From: Massilia solisilvae | Lineage (GTDB): Bacteria > Pseudomonadota > Gammaproteobacteria > Burkholderiales > Burkholderiaceae_D | Assembly: GCF_024753215.1 (NCBI RefSeq) | Contig: NZ_JANUGV010000001.1 | Span: 1,178,001-1,242,000 of the forward strand | Direction of reading: 5' to 3' | DNA length: 64,000 nt | Part shown: one piece after another, positions 48,028 to 57,020 of the stretch | Position numbering within the stretch: the stretch's first letter is position 1 | How the letters are laid out: every line of letters begins with the position of its first letter | Translations under genes and position numbers: made by a program | Notes under the pieces: model-generated | Seen by the model: the letters and a program-made list of their open reading frames with translations, nothing else | Told to the model about the DNA's origin: nothing | The model's database searches: none

Positions 48028-49893
48028 ATGAACGACGTATTGGAAAGCCCAGACGCGCAACCCGACGCGCGTGCCCAGGTACTGGCCACGGTCGCCAAAC
48101 TGCCCGACCTGCCGGGCGTGTACCGCTATTTCGACGCCAACGACGCGGTCCTGTACGTCGGCAAGGCGCGCAACCTGAAAAAGCGCGTCTCGAGCTACTT
48201 CCAGAAGAACCTGTCCAGCCCGCGCATTGCGATGATGGTCGAGAAGATCGCGCGGCTCGAGACCACGGTGACCAACAGCGAGGCCGAAGCGCTGATCCTG
48301 GAAAACAACCTGATCAAGACGTTAAAGCCCCGCTACAACATCCTGTTCAGGGACGACAAGTCCTACCCCTACCTGAAGATCACGGGCGGCGACGTGCCGC
48401 GCATGGCCTACTACCGCGGCGCACTGGACAAGAAAAACCAGTACTTCGGCCCGTTCCCGAGCGCGTGGGCAGTGAAGGAGTCGATGCAGATCCTGCAGAA
48501 GGTCTTCATGATCCGCACCTGCGAGGACAGCGTTTACTCGAACCGCACGCGCCCCTGCCTGCTGCACCAGATCGGGCGTTGCAGCGCACCCTGCGTGGGC
48601 GCCATCACCTCAGACGAATACAAGATCGACGTGGACAACGCCGCCAAGTTCCTGCGCGGGCGCCAGTCCGAGGTGCTGGAAGACCTGGAAAAGAAGATGC
48701 ACGGCTACGCCGCTGAACTGAAGTTCGAGCAGGCGGCATCGGTGCGCAACCAGATCCAGTCGCTCTCGCGCGTGCTGCACCAGCAGGCGATGGAGACCAC
48801 CGGCGACGCCGACGTGGACGTGATCGCGGTGGTGGTGCAGGGCGGACGCGCCTGCGTGAACCTGGCGATGGTACGCGGCGGCCGACACCTGGGCGACCGC
48901 GCCTACTTCCCGACCCAAGTGGGCGAGGCGCTGGGCGAGGTGCCGATCGAGGTCGAGGTGCTGGCCGCCTTCATGGCGCAGCACTATGCCGACAAGTTCA
49001 TCCCCAACACGCTGATCCTGAATATCGAGTTCGACCAGCCCGAGCTGATGATGGCGCTGACCGAGCAATGCGGCCACCGCATCAACCTGATCTTCCAGCC
49101 GCAGGGGCAGCGCCGCCAGTGGCTGGAACTGGCGCAGAAGGGCGCCGAGATCGCGCTGGCGCGGCTCTTGTCCGAGCAAGGCTCGCAGCAGGCGCGCACG
49201 CGCGCGCTGGCCGAGGTGCTGGGGCTCGACATGGAGGATCTCGACAGCATCCGCATTGAATGCTTCGACATCAGTCACACCGCGGGTGAAGCGACGCAGG
49301 CATCGTGCGTGGTGTTCCATCATCACCAGATGCAGAACGGCGAATACCGGCGCTTCAACATCAACGGCATCACGCCGGGCGACGACTTCGCGGCGATGCG
49401 CCAGGTGCTCACGCGTCGCTATGAAAAGGTGGCGGCGGGCGAGGGCGTGATGCCGGACGTGGTGCTCGTGGACGGCGGCAAGGGCCAGGTCGAGATGGCG
49501 CGCCAGGTATTCGAAGAGCTGGGGCTGGACATCGGCCTGATCGTGGGCGTGGCCAAGGGCGAGGGCCGGCGCGTGGGCCTGGAGACGCTGATCTTCGCCG
49601 ACGGCCGCGCTCCGCAGGAACTGGGCAAGGAATCGGCGGCGCTGATGCTGGTGGCGCTGATCCGCGACGAAGCGCACCGCTTCGCCATCACCGGCATGCG
49701 CGCCAAGCGCGCCAAGGCGCGCCAGGCGTCGCGCTTGGAGGAGATCGAAGGCATCGGCGCCAAACGCCGCCAGAAGCTGCTGGCGCGCTTTGGCGGCCTG
49801 CGTGGCGTGATCGACGCCAGCATCGAGGACCTGATGTCGGTGGAAGGCATCAGCAGCACGCTGGCCGAAGAAATCTACCGCCAGCTGCACTGA
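48028..49893 (+). CDS. uvrC: Excinuclease ABC subunit C
   Basis: Makes both incisions in nucleotide excision repair. The 621-residue protein has an N-terminal GIY-YIG nuclease ([20 protein letters not shown]), a UVR domain ([26 protein letters not shown]), the RNase H-like nuclease ([28 protein letters not shown]) and a C-terminal HhH2 pair ([19 protein letters not shown]). The start at 48028 is chosen; an upstream ATG would translate the repeat. Confidence 0.97.
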   Translation: MNDVLESPDAQPDARAQVLATVAKLPDLPGVYRYFDANDAVLYVGKARNLKKRVSSYFQKNLSSPRIAMMVEKIARLETTVTNSEAEALILENNLIKTLKPRYNILFRDDKSYPYLKITGGDVPRMAYYRGALDKKNQYFGPFPSAWAVKESMQILQKVFMIRTCEDSVYSNRTRPCLLHQIGRCSAPCVGAITSDEYKIDVDNAAKFLRGRQSEVLEDLEKKMHGYAAELKFEQAASVRNQIQSLSRVLHQQAMETTGDADVDVIAVVVQGGRACVNLAMVRGGRHLGDRAYFPTQVGEALGEVPIEVEVLAAFMAQHYADKFIPNTLILNIEFDQPELMMALTEQCGHRINLIFQPQGQRRQWLELAQKGAEIALARLLSEQGSQQARTRALAEVLGLDMEDLDSIRIECFDISHTAGEATQASCVVFHHHQMQNGEYRRFNINGITPGDDFAAMRQVLTRRYEKVAAGEGVMPDVVLVDGGKGQVEMARQVFEELGLDIGLIVGVAKGEGRRVGLETLIFADGRAPQELGKESAALMLVALIRDEAHRFAITGMRAKRAKARQASRLEEIEGIGAKRRQKLLARFGGLRGVIDASIEDLMSVEGISSTLAEEIYRQLH

Positions 49894-49925
49894 CCAGGCT
49901 CGCGTCCCTGGTCTTCCCGCGCAGG

Positions 49926-50027
49926 CCGTCGTCCCGGCGCAAGCCGGACCCATGCCGATTGTGCGGCACCGGCACACCGTGTCTCTTCGCACACGGTCTA
50001 TGGATCGCGGCCTGCGCCGGGATGACA
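49926..50027. repeat. Family A repeat (diverged)
   Basis: CCGTCGTCCCGGCGCAAGCC opens the left arm; CTGCGCCGGGATGAC closes the right arm. It lies between uvrC and pgsA. Confidence 0.7.
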
Positions 50028-50118
50028 GCGCATCCAGCGCGAACCCAACTGGTTTAAATGGCAATAGCAAGGTAGACTATCGCCGCATCGAACATACAGA
50101 TAACCCTGCCGCGCCCCT

Positions 50119-50700
50119 ATGCCTTTCAACATCCCGATCCTCCTGACCTGGTTACGCGTTGCACTCATTCCGCTCGTGGTCGGGGTGTACTACCTGCCGG
50201 CGAGCTGGCTGCCGCAAGCGGACCGCGACCTGGCGGCCACCCTGGTCTTCATCGTGGCCGCCATCACCGACTGGTTCGACGGCTTCCTGGCGCGGCGCTG
50301 GAACGAGACCTCGGCCTTCGGCGCCTTCCTCGATCCGGTGGCGGACAAGCTGATGGTGGCCGGCGCCTTGCTGGTGCTGGTGCAGCTCGATCGCGTCAAC
50401 GCGGTGCTGGCCTTCATCATCATCGGCCGCGAGATCACCATCTCGGCGCTGCGCGAGTGGATGGCCGAAATCGGCGCGCGCAAATCGGTCGCGGTCAGCT
50501 CGCTGGGCAAGATCAAGACCGCCGCGCAGATGGTCGCGATCCCGATGCTGCTGTTCCATGGCGAGGTGCTCGGCTTCGTCGATACCAGGCTGTGGGGCGA
50601 CGTGCTGCTGTGGATTGCGGGCGTGCTGACGGTGTGGTCGATGTTCTACTATCTGCGCCGCGCGTGGCCGCTGATGAAAGAGAAATCGGGCGCCGTTTGA
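50119..50700 (+). CDS. pgsA: CDP-diacylglycerol-glycerol-3-phosphate 3-phosphatidyltransferase
   Basis: Makes phosphatidylglycerol phosphate at the membrane. The 193-residue protein is multi-spanning and has the CDP-alcohol phosphotransferase motif DWFDGFLARRWNETSAFGAFLDPVADK with the expected Asp spacing. uvrC-pgsA adjacency is common in proteobacteria. The tRNA cluster follows. Confidence 0.95.
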   Translation: MPFNIPILLTWLRVALIPLVVGVYYLPASWLPQADRDLAATLVFIVAAITDWFDGFLARRWNETSAFGAFLDPVADKLMVAGALLVLVQLDRVNAVLAFIIIGREITISALREWMAEIGARKSVAVSSLGKIKTAAQMVAIPMLLFHGEVLGFVDTRLWGDVLLWIAGVLTVWSMFYYLRRAWPLMKEKSGAV

Positions 50701-50789
50701 GATTTGTTTCGAGGCATCCTTGACACACAGGATAGAACCTCTATAATGCCTGCCTGTTGCGAACGAAGCAGCACAGCAAGAAAGACGAA

Positions 50790-50865
50790 GCGGGAGTAGC
50801 TCAGTTGGTAGAGCGCAACCTTGCCAAGGTTGAGGTCGACGGTTCGAGACCGTTCTCCCGCTCCA
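50790..50865 (+). tRNA. tRNA-Gly (GCC), copy 1
   Basis: A 76-base cloverleaf starting GCGGGAG and ending CTCCCGC TCCA; anticodon GCC in CTTGCCAAG; T-loop TTCGAGA. CCA is encoded. Confidence 0.97.
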
Positions 50866-50942
50866 ACAAACTTGCAGTGCAGTTCGTTTGAAACGGTTGT
50901 CGCAGAAGGTTGGATTTTCTGAGATAATCGCTGCTCCGAGAT

Positions 50943-51018
50943 GCGGGAATAGCTCAGTTGGTAGAGCGCAACCTTGCCAAGGTTGAGGTCGACGGTTCGA
51001 GACCGTTTTCCCGCTCCA
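50943..51018 (+). tRNA. tRNA-Gly (GCC), copy 2
   Basis: As copy 1 except that the last acceptor pair is A:T (GCGGGAA/TTCCCGC), a compensated change. Anticodon GCC. Confidence 0.97.
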
Positions 51019-51056
51019 AACCCTCGGTCGCAGTAGCAGTAACTTGTTGCACCAAT

Positions 51057-51132
51057 GCGGGAATAGCTCAGTTGGTAGAGCGCAACCTTGCCAAGGTTGA
51101 GGTCGACGGTTCGAGACCGTTTTCCCGCTCCA
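51057..51132 (+). tRNA. tRNA-Gly (GCC), copy 3
   Basis: Identical to copy 2 over all 76 bases, 38 bases downstream of it. A terminator follows. Confidence 0.97.
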
Positions 51133-51140
51133 GGATCCCA

Positions 51141-51164
51141 AGGGAAGCCCCGGCTTCCCTTTTT
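51141..51164 (+). terminator. Terminator after the tRNA-Gly group
   Basis: AGGGAAGCC pairs with GGCTTCCCT, followed by TTTTG. Confidence 0.8.
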
Positions 51165-51214
51165 GTTGATATAGCCCATAGCCGGGCCTGTCAGCAGGAC
51201 TTACGATCAAGTCT

Positions 51215-51288
51215 GGCGAGGTAGCAAAGAGGTTATGCAGCGGCCTGCAAAGCCGTCTAGACGGGTTCGATTCCCGTCCTCGCCTCCA
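51215..51288 (+). tRNA. tRNA-Cys (GCA)
   Basis: A 74-base cloverleaf starting GGCGAGG and ending CCTCGCC TCCA; anticodon GCA in CTGCAAA; T-loop TTCGATT. It follows the tRNA-Gly terminator, so it may have its own promoter or depend on read-through. Confidence 0.96.
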
Positions 51289-51596
51289 GATTCTCCTATA
51301 CGGGCCCCTTTGGGGCCCGTTATCGTTTTGGGTTCGCGACCTCACGGAAAATGGGGCGACCTGACACCCACCGTTGACATCGGACGGCACCGGCCGGTCG
51401 TGCCCCGCGCGAAGGGCGGTTGGGCTTACAATGGCTGGCGAAGAGACGATTCAACTTCTCGTTATCATGGAACGAACGCTGCACCTCTGCTCATGTCCCC
51501 TGTCGGTCGGGTTCCAGACCCGCCGGGTCGCGGCCATCCTTGCCGTGTTTGGCGTTGGATCGGCGCCTGCCATCGATGACCATTCCAAGCGGTGAA
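51289..51596. other. Intergenic region after tRNA-Cys
   Basis: The left edge has a terminator-like hairpin, CGGGCCCC/GGGGCCCG at 51301-51319, followed by a T-rich stretch. A TTGACA word is at about 51373 and TACAAT at about 51426, but their spacing does not fit one promoter. No gene is supported in these 308 bases. Confidence 0.5.
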
Positions 51597-52226
51597 ATGT
51601 TAAAGACGCTGCTGCTCGTGCTCGACCTTGCGGGCACCTTCGTGTTCGCGCTGAGCGGAGCGCTGGCGGGAGTCAAGCGCAGGCTGGATTTCTTCGGTAT
51701 TCTGGTCCTGTCTTTTGCGGCGGCCAATTCCGGCGGCATCGCGCGCGACGTGCTCATCGGCGCCACGCCGCCGGCGGCCATCAGCGACTGGCGCTACCTG
51801 GTTGTCGCGCTGTGCGCGGGCGTGTTGACCTTTTTTGCACACCGCGCAATCGAACGCGTGCATGGTTCCGTCCTTGTGTTCGATGCGGCGGGACTGGCGC
51901 TGTTCGCGGTCGCCGGTACGCAAAAAGCACTGGCGTTCAATCTCAATCCCCTGATGGCTGCCGTCTTGGGCATGGTCACGGGCATCGGCGGCGGTATCGT
52001 GCGCGATGTCTTGTTGACCGAAGTGCCCGCAGTGCTGCGTGCGGAGATCTACGCGTTGGCGGCCCTGGCCGGCGCTTTGGTCGTGGTGGCAGGGCACTTG
52101 CTGTCCTTGCCGAGCGCCCCCGTCGCCGTCGTTGCAGCGAGTCTGTGTTTTGCGATCCGCGTCCTTGCCCTCCAGCGCAACTGGCAATTGCCGTCGGCCG
52201 CTTCGCGGAAAGGGCGAGGGCGCTAG
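51597..52226 (+). CDS. TRIC-type cation channel family protein (YicG/UPF0126)
   Basis: A 209-residue membrane protein with two tandem UPF0126 repeats of three helices each. The repeated glycine-rich motif AAANSGGIARDVLIG in the first half and VTGIGGGIVRDVLLTEVPAVLR in the second is diagnostic of the bacterial TRIC homologues. In vertebrates these are K+ counter-ion channels; the bacterial substrate is unsettled. An ATG 7 codons upstream (51576) is an alternative start. Confidence 0.85.
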   Translation: MLKTLLLVLDLAGTFVFALSGALAGVKRRLDFFGILVLSFAAANSGGIARDVLIGATPPAAISDWRYLVVALCAGVLTFFAHRAIERVHGSVLVFDAAGLALFAVAGTQKALAFNLNPLMAAVLGMVTGIGGGIVRDVLLTEVPAVLRAEIYALAALAGALVVVAGHLLSLPSAPVAVVAASLCFAIRVLALQRNWQLPSAASRKGRGR

Positions 52227-52314
52227 CACGGCCCTGGCCGGGCAAGCTGCGGTAATTTGGCATTCCAGCGCCAGCCGCTATACTGGATCGCATAGCCGCA
52301 ACGGGGGAGGTGTG

Positions 52315-53601
52315 ATGAACATCCAATCCAGCCAGACCATTGACCGCGTCCTTTCCAGTCTCAAGGGCATGCTCCCTTCGCTCGAGGCGCTGTACACCGA
52401 TGTCCACGCCCATCCCGAGTTGTCAATGCAGGAAGAGCGCACGGCCGGGTTGGCGGCGGAACGGCTGCGGTCAGCGGGATTCGACGTGACGACCGGCGTT
52501 GGAAAGACAGGCGTGGTCGGTCTGCTGCGTAACGGTCCCGGCCCCACCGTGATGTTGCGCGCCGACATGGATGCGCTTCCGATCAAGGAAATGACAGGCT
52601 TGCCCTACGCGAGCACCGTCAGCGCCACAGACCGTGCCGGCGTGACGGTCCCCGTCATGCACGCATGCGGGCACGATATGCATGTGGCCTGGCTGGCGGG
52701 CGCAACAGCCGTCCTGGCACAAGCGCGCGACGCCTGGAGCGGCACATTGATGGCGGTGTTCCAGCCGGGCGAGGAAACAGCGGAAGGCGCGCGGTCCATG
52801 ATCGACGATGGCTTGTTTTCCCGGTTTCCAAAACCCGATGTCGTGCTTGGCCAGCACGTCATGGTCGGCGCCGCAGGTGATATTGGTGGCCGGACCGGCA
52901 CCATCACGTCGGCCGCCGACAGTCTGCAGATCCGCTTGTTCGGGCGTGGCGCCCATGGTTCCATGCCGCAGTCGAGCATTGATCCCGTGGTGATGGCTGC
53001 GGCAACCGTGATGCGTCTGCAAACGATCGTCTCACGTGAAATCTCGCCAAACGAAGCGGCGGTCGTAACAGTCGGTGCGTTGTTGGCGGGAACAAAGGAA
53101 AATGTGATTCCGGACGAAGCCATCATCAAGCTGAACGTACGAACCTACGATGAGAATGTACGCAAGCGTGTGCTTGATGCGATCAAACGCATCGTCAATG
53201 CCGAGGCTGCCGCGTCTGGCGCGCCCAAACCGCCCGAGATCACCACTCTCGACAGCTATCCGATGGGTTCCAACGATGCCGCGTCGAGCACCCGTATCGG
53301 CGATGCGTTCCGGGCCTATTTCGGGCCAGACCGGGTGCGGGTGACCGGGCCTACCTCGGCAAGTGAGGATTTCGGGTCGTTCGGACAGGAATGGCATGTT
53401 CCTTCGGTGTTCTGGTTCGTCGGCGGCGTCGAACGCGAGGTCTACGCCAAGGCCAAGGCCGCCGGTGAAGTCAGCAAGATTCCAAGCAACCACAGCCCCT
53501 ATTTCGCGCCGGCAATTCATCCGACACTAGAGACTGGCGTTGAGACGCTGGTGGTCGCGACCCTGGCATGGTGCGGACGGGACGACGTTCAATCGAGCTG
53601 A
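52315..53601 (+). CDS. M20-family amidohydrolase
   Basis: A 428-residue metallopeptidase-like hydrolase of the hippurate/IAA-amino-acid hydrolase type. HAHPELSMQEERTAGLAAERL, MLRADMDALPI, MHACGHDMHVAWLAGA and VFQPGEETAEGARSMIDDG carry the metal ligands. LFGRGAHGSMPQSSIDPV is the start of the lid domain. The N-acyl substrate is unknown; it could be a siderophore-like, peptide or xenobiotic amide. The start follows GGGGGAGG. Confidence 0.88.
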   Translation: MNIQSSQTIDRVLSSLKGMLPSLEALYTDVHAHPELSMQEERTAGLAAERLRSAGFDVTTGVGKTGVVGLLRNGPGPTVMLRADMDALPIKEMTGLPYASTVSATDRAGVTVPVMHACGHDMHVAWLAGATAVLAQARDAWSGTLMAVFQPGEETAEGARSMIDDGLFSRFPKPDVVLGQHVMVGAAGDIGGRTGTITSAADSLQIRLFGRGAHGSMPQSSIDPVVMAAATVMRLQTIVSREISPNEAAVVTVGALLAGTKENVIPDEAIIKLNVRTYDENVRKRVLDAIKRIVNAEAAASGAPKPPEITTLDSYPMGSNDAASSTRIGDAFRAYFGPDRVRVTGPTSASEDFGSFGQEWHVPSVFWFVGGVEREVYAKAKAAGEVSKIPSNHSPYFAPAIHPTLETGVETLVVATLAWCGRDDVQSS

Positions 53602-53750
53602 GTTGTTGCGCAGCGTCCCCGAACGGCACGCGCGCCAGTTGCGCTAACCCCCCGCGATGTTTTCCGGGACAAATATCTTTGCTATGCTGCCCAGGTTTCC
53701 GCCGCCTTGGCAATGCCACAGCGGCCCCCTCATTTCCCTCGGAGCAGAAT

Positions 53751-54287
53751 ATGGTTTCCCTGCAAGAACAACTCTTGAAGGCCGGCTTGGTCAATAAGCA
53801 GAAGGTCAAGGTGGCCAACCACGAAAAGAGTAAACAGCAGAAGCTGGAGCGCCGCACCGGCGTGCAGACTGTTGACCCAGTGCGAGAGGCCGCGCTCGAA
53901 CTACGGCGCAAACAGGCCGAGCGGGCACGCGAGTTGAACGCCCAGCGCGACGCTGCGGCTGCCGAAAAGGCGGTGGCCGCCCAGATTGCCCAAATGGTCC
54001 AGCAGAACCGGCAGGGCAAGGGCGGCGGTGAGCTCGCCTACAACTTTGCCATTGGCACCCGGATCGAGCGCATTCACGTTTCCGAGAAGATACGTGACCA
54101 TCTGGTTGCCGGTCGCCTGGCTATCGTCGCACTTGGCGACACTTTCGAACTGGTGCCGCGCGCGATCGCCGACAAGATCGCCGAACGCGCTCCCGAAAGT
54201 GTGGTGCGCACTAACAAAACCAGCCCCGAGGTCGATGCCGACGATCCCTACGCCGAGTTCAAAATCCCGGACGATTTCAACTGGTAA
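53751..54287 (+). CDS. DUF2058 (YaiL-type) protein
   Basis: A 178-residue protein: MVSLQEQLLKAGLVNKQKVKVANHEKSKQ, a highly charged coiled-coil middle, then YNFAIGTRIERIHVSEKIRDHLVAGRLAIVALGDTFELVP and a terminal acidic DDPYAEFKIPDDFNW. The family is described as nucleoprotein or polynucleotide-associated; its function is unclear. GGAGCAGA precedes the ATG. Confidence 0.82.
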   Translation: MVSLQEQLLKAGLVNKQKVKVANHEKSKQQKLERRTGVQTVDPVREAALELRRKQAERARELNAQRDAAAAEKAVAAQIAQMVQQNRQGKGGGELAYNFAIGTRIERIHVSEKIRDHLVAGRLAIVALGDTFELVPRAIADKIAERAPESVVRTNKTSPEVDADDPYAEFKIPDDFNW

Positions 54288-54346
54288 GCGCGCGTGCGCC
54301 CTTGAACTCCAGGATTAGCGAAAAAACTGACAGCCAGGCATTCCCG

Positions 54347-55753
54347 TCAGCCCTGTCTCGCCAGTTCCGCCAATCGCCTGCAGTCCGCAACCAGCCGGCG
54401 TTCGTCCACATTGGTCACGCCCAGCAGTAAACCGCTTGGTTGCGGGGCGTGCGCATACCAAGGAGACAGCGGCGCCGGCGCGAGCCCGAACGACAGCGCG
54501 CGCAGCGCAAGGTCCACGTCCGACACGGGCGTGCGCAGCCGTGTCAGGACCGCCATGCCGGCCGTCGCCTGCACATCGAGTACATCCGCGGCCACTTCGT
54601 GCAAACAGCGCACCAGCGCTTGCCGCCGCCCGGCATACAGCCGCTTCATGCGGCGCAAATGGCGAAGGTAATGCCCATCGTGCAGGAAACTCGCCACGGC
54701 GCACTGGGTGGTCGCGGCCGGCGCCGGTGCCAGGCAGGCCGCGAGGTCGCCGAACCCGGCCACCAGTTCTGGCGGGACAACCAGGAAGCCCAAGCGCAAG
54801 GTCGGGCTGATGGTCTTGCTGAAGGTGCCACAGTGAAGCACCCGCCCGCCGTCAAGCGACGCGAGGGCCGGGGCGGCCCGTCCTTCCAACTGCAACTCAC
54901 TCAAATAATCGTCTTCGAGAATCCAACTGTCGTTGCGATGCGCCCATTCAATCAATTCCAGCCGACGGGGCAGTGACATCGTTACGCCAAGCGGCGCCTG
55001 CTGGCCCGGGGTGACGACGGCCAGCGCCGCATCGGCCGCGATCGCGATGCCGGCTTCGACATCCAGTCCTTGATCGTCCACCGGGACCGCGCTTGTCGTC
55101 ATGCCTGCCAGTTTGAGCGCGGTGCGCGTCAGCGGGAAACCGGGATCCTCGACCCAGGCCTTGTTGCCTTCCAGTCCGAGGCCGCGGATCGCCAGCCCGA
55201 GCGCTCCCGAGAAGCCGGCTGTGATCAGCACCTGCGACGGGCTGCATCGAATGCCGCGGGCGATGGCCAGATAGGCTGCGATTTCGCGTCGCAACGCCGG
55301 CTCGCCACGCGGATCAGGGTAGCCGACCGGCGCCACTGCGGTGCGGCGCGCCTCGCGTGTAAGGATGCGCGACCACAATTTGTACGGGAATTCATCCTGG
55401 GCCGGCACGCCCATCTGGAACGACAGCGGCCGGGTACCGAAGTCGTGGAAGAGATCGAGCATCGTCGATGGCCGCTGCGTCCATCCCGACGTACAGGACT
55501 GTGGCGGGCGCTCGGTGACGCGCGTTCCCGCTGCGCCCAGGCCTACGGCAAGTTGCTCGTCGATAAGACGTTCGTACGCAATGCGCACCGTACCACGCGA
55601 GACGCCCAGTTGCGCGGCCAGGTCGCGCCAGGAAGGCAGCTTTGCATTGGCCGACAACTTTCCCGACTGAATGGCATCGCGTATGCCCGCGTAGATCTGT
55701 GTCGCCAGTGGTGTCTTCTTGGAGCGATCGAGCCCGATGGAAAGCGTGGTCAT
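54347..55753 (-). CDS. MocR-family transcription regulator 1 (GntR HTH + aminotransferase fold)
   Basis: A 468-residue regulator. The GntR-type winged helix is at about 10-80 (LPSWRDLAAQLGVSRGTVRIAYERL), and an aminotransferase-I-like PLP domain covers about 110-468. Lys313 in CGTFSKTISPTLRLGF is the expected PLP lysine; PVGYPDPRG and EDDYLSEL also match the fold. MocR proteins use PLP or an aldimine as effector. It diverges from CMD gene 1, and ATGGTAC lies 6 bases before its start, so self-control is likely. It is a close paralogue of the MocR at 62.4 kb. Confidence 0.9.
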   Translation of the reverse strand: MTTLSIGLDRSKKTPLATQIYAGIRDAIQSGKLSANAKLPSWRDLAAQLGVSRGTVRIAYERLIDEQLAVGLGAAGTRVTERPPQSCTSGWTQRPSTMLDLFHDFGTRPLSFQMGVPAQDEFPYKLWSRILTREARRTAVAPVGYPDPRGEPALRREIAAYLAIARGIRCSPSQVLITAGFSGALGLAIRGLGLEGNKAWVEDPGFPLTRTALKLAGMTTSAVPVDDQGLDVEAGIAIAADAALAVVTPGQQAPLGVTMSLPRRLELIEWAHRNDSWILEDDYLSELQLEGRAAPALASLDGGRVLHCGTFSKTISPTLRLGFLVVPPELVAGFGDLAACLAPAPAATTQCAVASFLHDGHYLRHLRRMKRLYAGRRQALVRCLHEVAADVLDVQATAGMAVLTRLRTPVSDVDLALRALSFGLAPAPLSPWYAHAPQPSGLLLGVTNVDERRLVADCRRLAELARQG

Positions 55754-55758
55754 CGTCC

Positions 55759-55765
55759 ATGGTAC
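55759..55765. promoter_or_regulatory. ATGGTAC site at mocR-1 / CMD-1 divergent promoter
   Basis: The heptamer ATGGTAC is 6 bases upstream of mocR-1. A related TTGGCAC lies 24 bases further (55783-55789). The same heptamer is next to mocR-2, which is why I list it. Confidence 0.45.
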
Positions 55766-55906
55766 AACGAAACACGCAAATCTTGGCACTGTTCTTTGGC
55801 CACCCGGAGGCGCAAGCTTTCGTCTGCGGCATGAGCCGCGTGAATCAAAACCTGAGCCGGCACGATCGTCCTGCAGCGAACGCCGCTCATCGACTGGAGA
55901 TATCAA

Positions 55907-56374
55907 ATGACGCAGCGTATGGATTACAACGCGGCCACACCGGCCGGCATGAAGGCATTGGGCGGAGTGTATGGCCATATCTTGCAGTGTGGACTGCCGA
56001 AGGTGCTGATCGACCTCGTCTATCTCCGCGTTTCGCAGATAAATGGCTGCGCCTACTGCATCGACATGCATTCGCGTGATCTGCTCAAGGAAGGCGTGTC
56101 ACTCGAAAAGCTGATCCTCGTCCCGGCATGGCGCGAGGGCGGGACCTTGTTTGACGCAACCGAACGCGCGGCACTTGCCTGGGCAGAGACGGTGACGCTG
56201 GTCGCCGAGACGGGCATTCCGGACGCAGACTATCAGGCCGTCGCCGCCGTGTTCAGCCCACAACAGTTAGCTGATCTCACGATTGCAATCGGCCTGATGA
56301 ACGCGTACAACCGGATGGCGATCAGCTTCCGGGCGGTTCCGGCAGCGGTGGCCAGGGCACTTGAGCCGGCTTGA
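55907..56374 (+). CDS. Carboxymuconolactone-decarboxylase (AhpD-like) protein 1
   Basis: A 155-residue AhpD-fold protein. The redox motif is CAYC (Cys48, Cys51) with His55 in NGCAYCIDMHS, which fits alkylhydroperoxidase-type chemistry rather than true carboxymuconolactone decarboxylase. GGAGATATCAA precedes the ATG. It diverges from mocR-1, and its end almost touches the HD gene. Confidence 0.88.
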   Translation: MTQRMDYNAATPAGMKALGGVYGHILQCGLPKVLIDLVYLRVSQINGCAYCIDMHSRDLLKEGVSLEKLILVPAWREGGTLFDATERAALAWAETVTLVAETGIPDADYQAVAAVFSPQQLADLTIAIGLMNAYNRMAISFRAVPAAVARALEPA

Positions 56375-56378
56375 TGCG

Positions 56379-57020
56379 ATGAGCAATCCTGACATTTTTG
56401 GTGTGAAAATACCGGACAGTGCCATCGCCCGCGACATCACCCAGCTCGTTCGCGACACGGAAAGCGACATGCTCTTCCAGCATTCACGGCGCGTCTTTTA
56501 TTGGGCCGCCATGACCGGGCAGCGCATGGGGCTCAAGTTCGACCCTGAGCTGCTGTACGCCGCTGCCATGTTCCACGATATCGGCATCACGCCGCATTAC
56601 CACGAGAGCCAGCTTCGCTTCGAGGTGGACGGGGCGAATGCGGCGCGTGAATTCCTGCGCGGGCGTGGGATCGCGGAAAGCGATGTGGAGAAGGTATGGC
56701 TGGCGATTGCCCTTCATACGACGCCCGGCATTCCTGAACACATGCACCCCGAAATCCGCCTGGTGCAGGCGGGGGCGGGAATGGACATGGCGGGACGCGG
56801 TTACGAGGATTTTACGGAAGAGGAGCGGGCGGCGGTCACTGCCGCCTGTCCTCGCAGCCACAATTTCGCCAACGAAGTGATCGACACTTTTTATGAAGGG
56901 CTGAAGCACCGGCCAGCGAGTACGTTCGGCACCTTCAATGACGATTTTCTCGCGGCGAAAGATCCTGGCTTCGAACGGGGCAATCTCTGCACGATTATTT
57001 TGAGATCGCCCTGGCGCTGA
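56379..57020 (+). CDS. HD-domain hydrolase
   Basis: A 213-residue protein. HD-domain metal ligands are HSRRVFYWAAM, FHDIG, ALHTT and a late Asp in GAGMDMAGRGYEDF. The pattern resembles the HD proteins related to cyanamide hydratases; the substrate is unknown. The ATG at 56379 follows the CMD-1 stop by 4 bases; an in-frame TTG at 56361 inside CMD-1 is an alternative. The two form an operon. Its end overlaps the ECF41 gene end by 26 bases (convergent). Confidence 0.78.
   Translation: MSNPDIFGVKIPDSAIARDITQLVRDTESDMLFQHSRRVFYWAAMTGQRMGLKFDPELLYAAAMFHDIGITPHYHESQLRFEVDGANAAREFLRGRGIAESDVEKVWLAIALHTTPGIPEHMHPEIRLVQAGAGMDMAGRGYEDFTEEERAAVTAACPRSHNFANEVIDTFYEGLKHRPASTFGTFNDDFLAAKDPGFERGNLCTIILRSPWR

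Noticed and set aside
50649-51224. Open frames of 88 and 176 codons across the tRNA-Gly cluster
   Set aside because: They translate tRNA genes on either strand, giving repeated peptide blocks that reflect tRNA identity, not protein.
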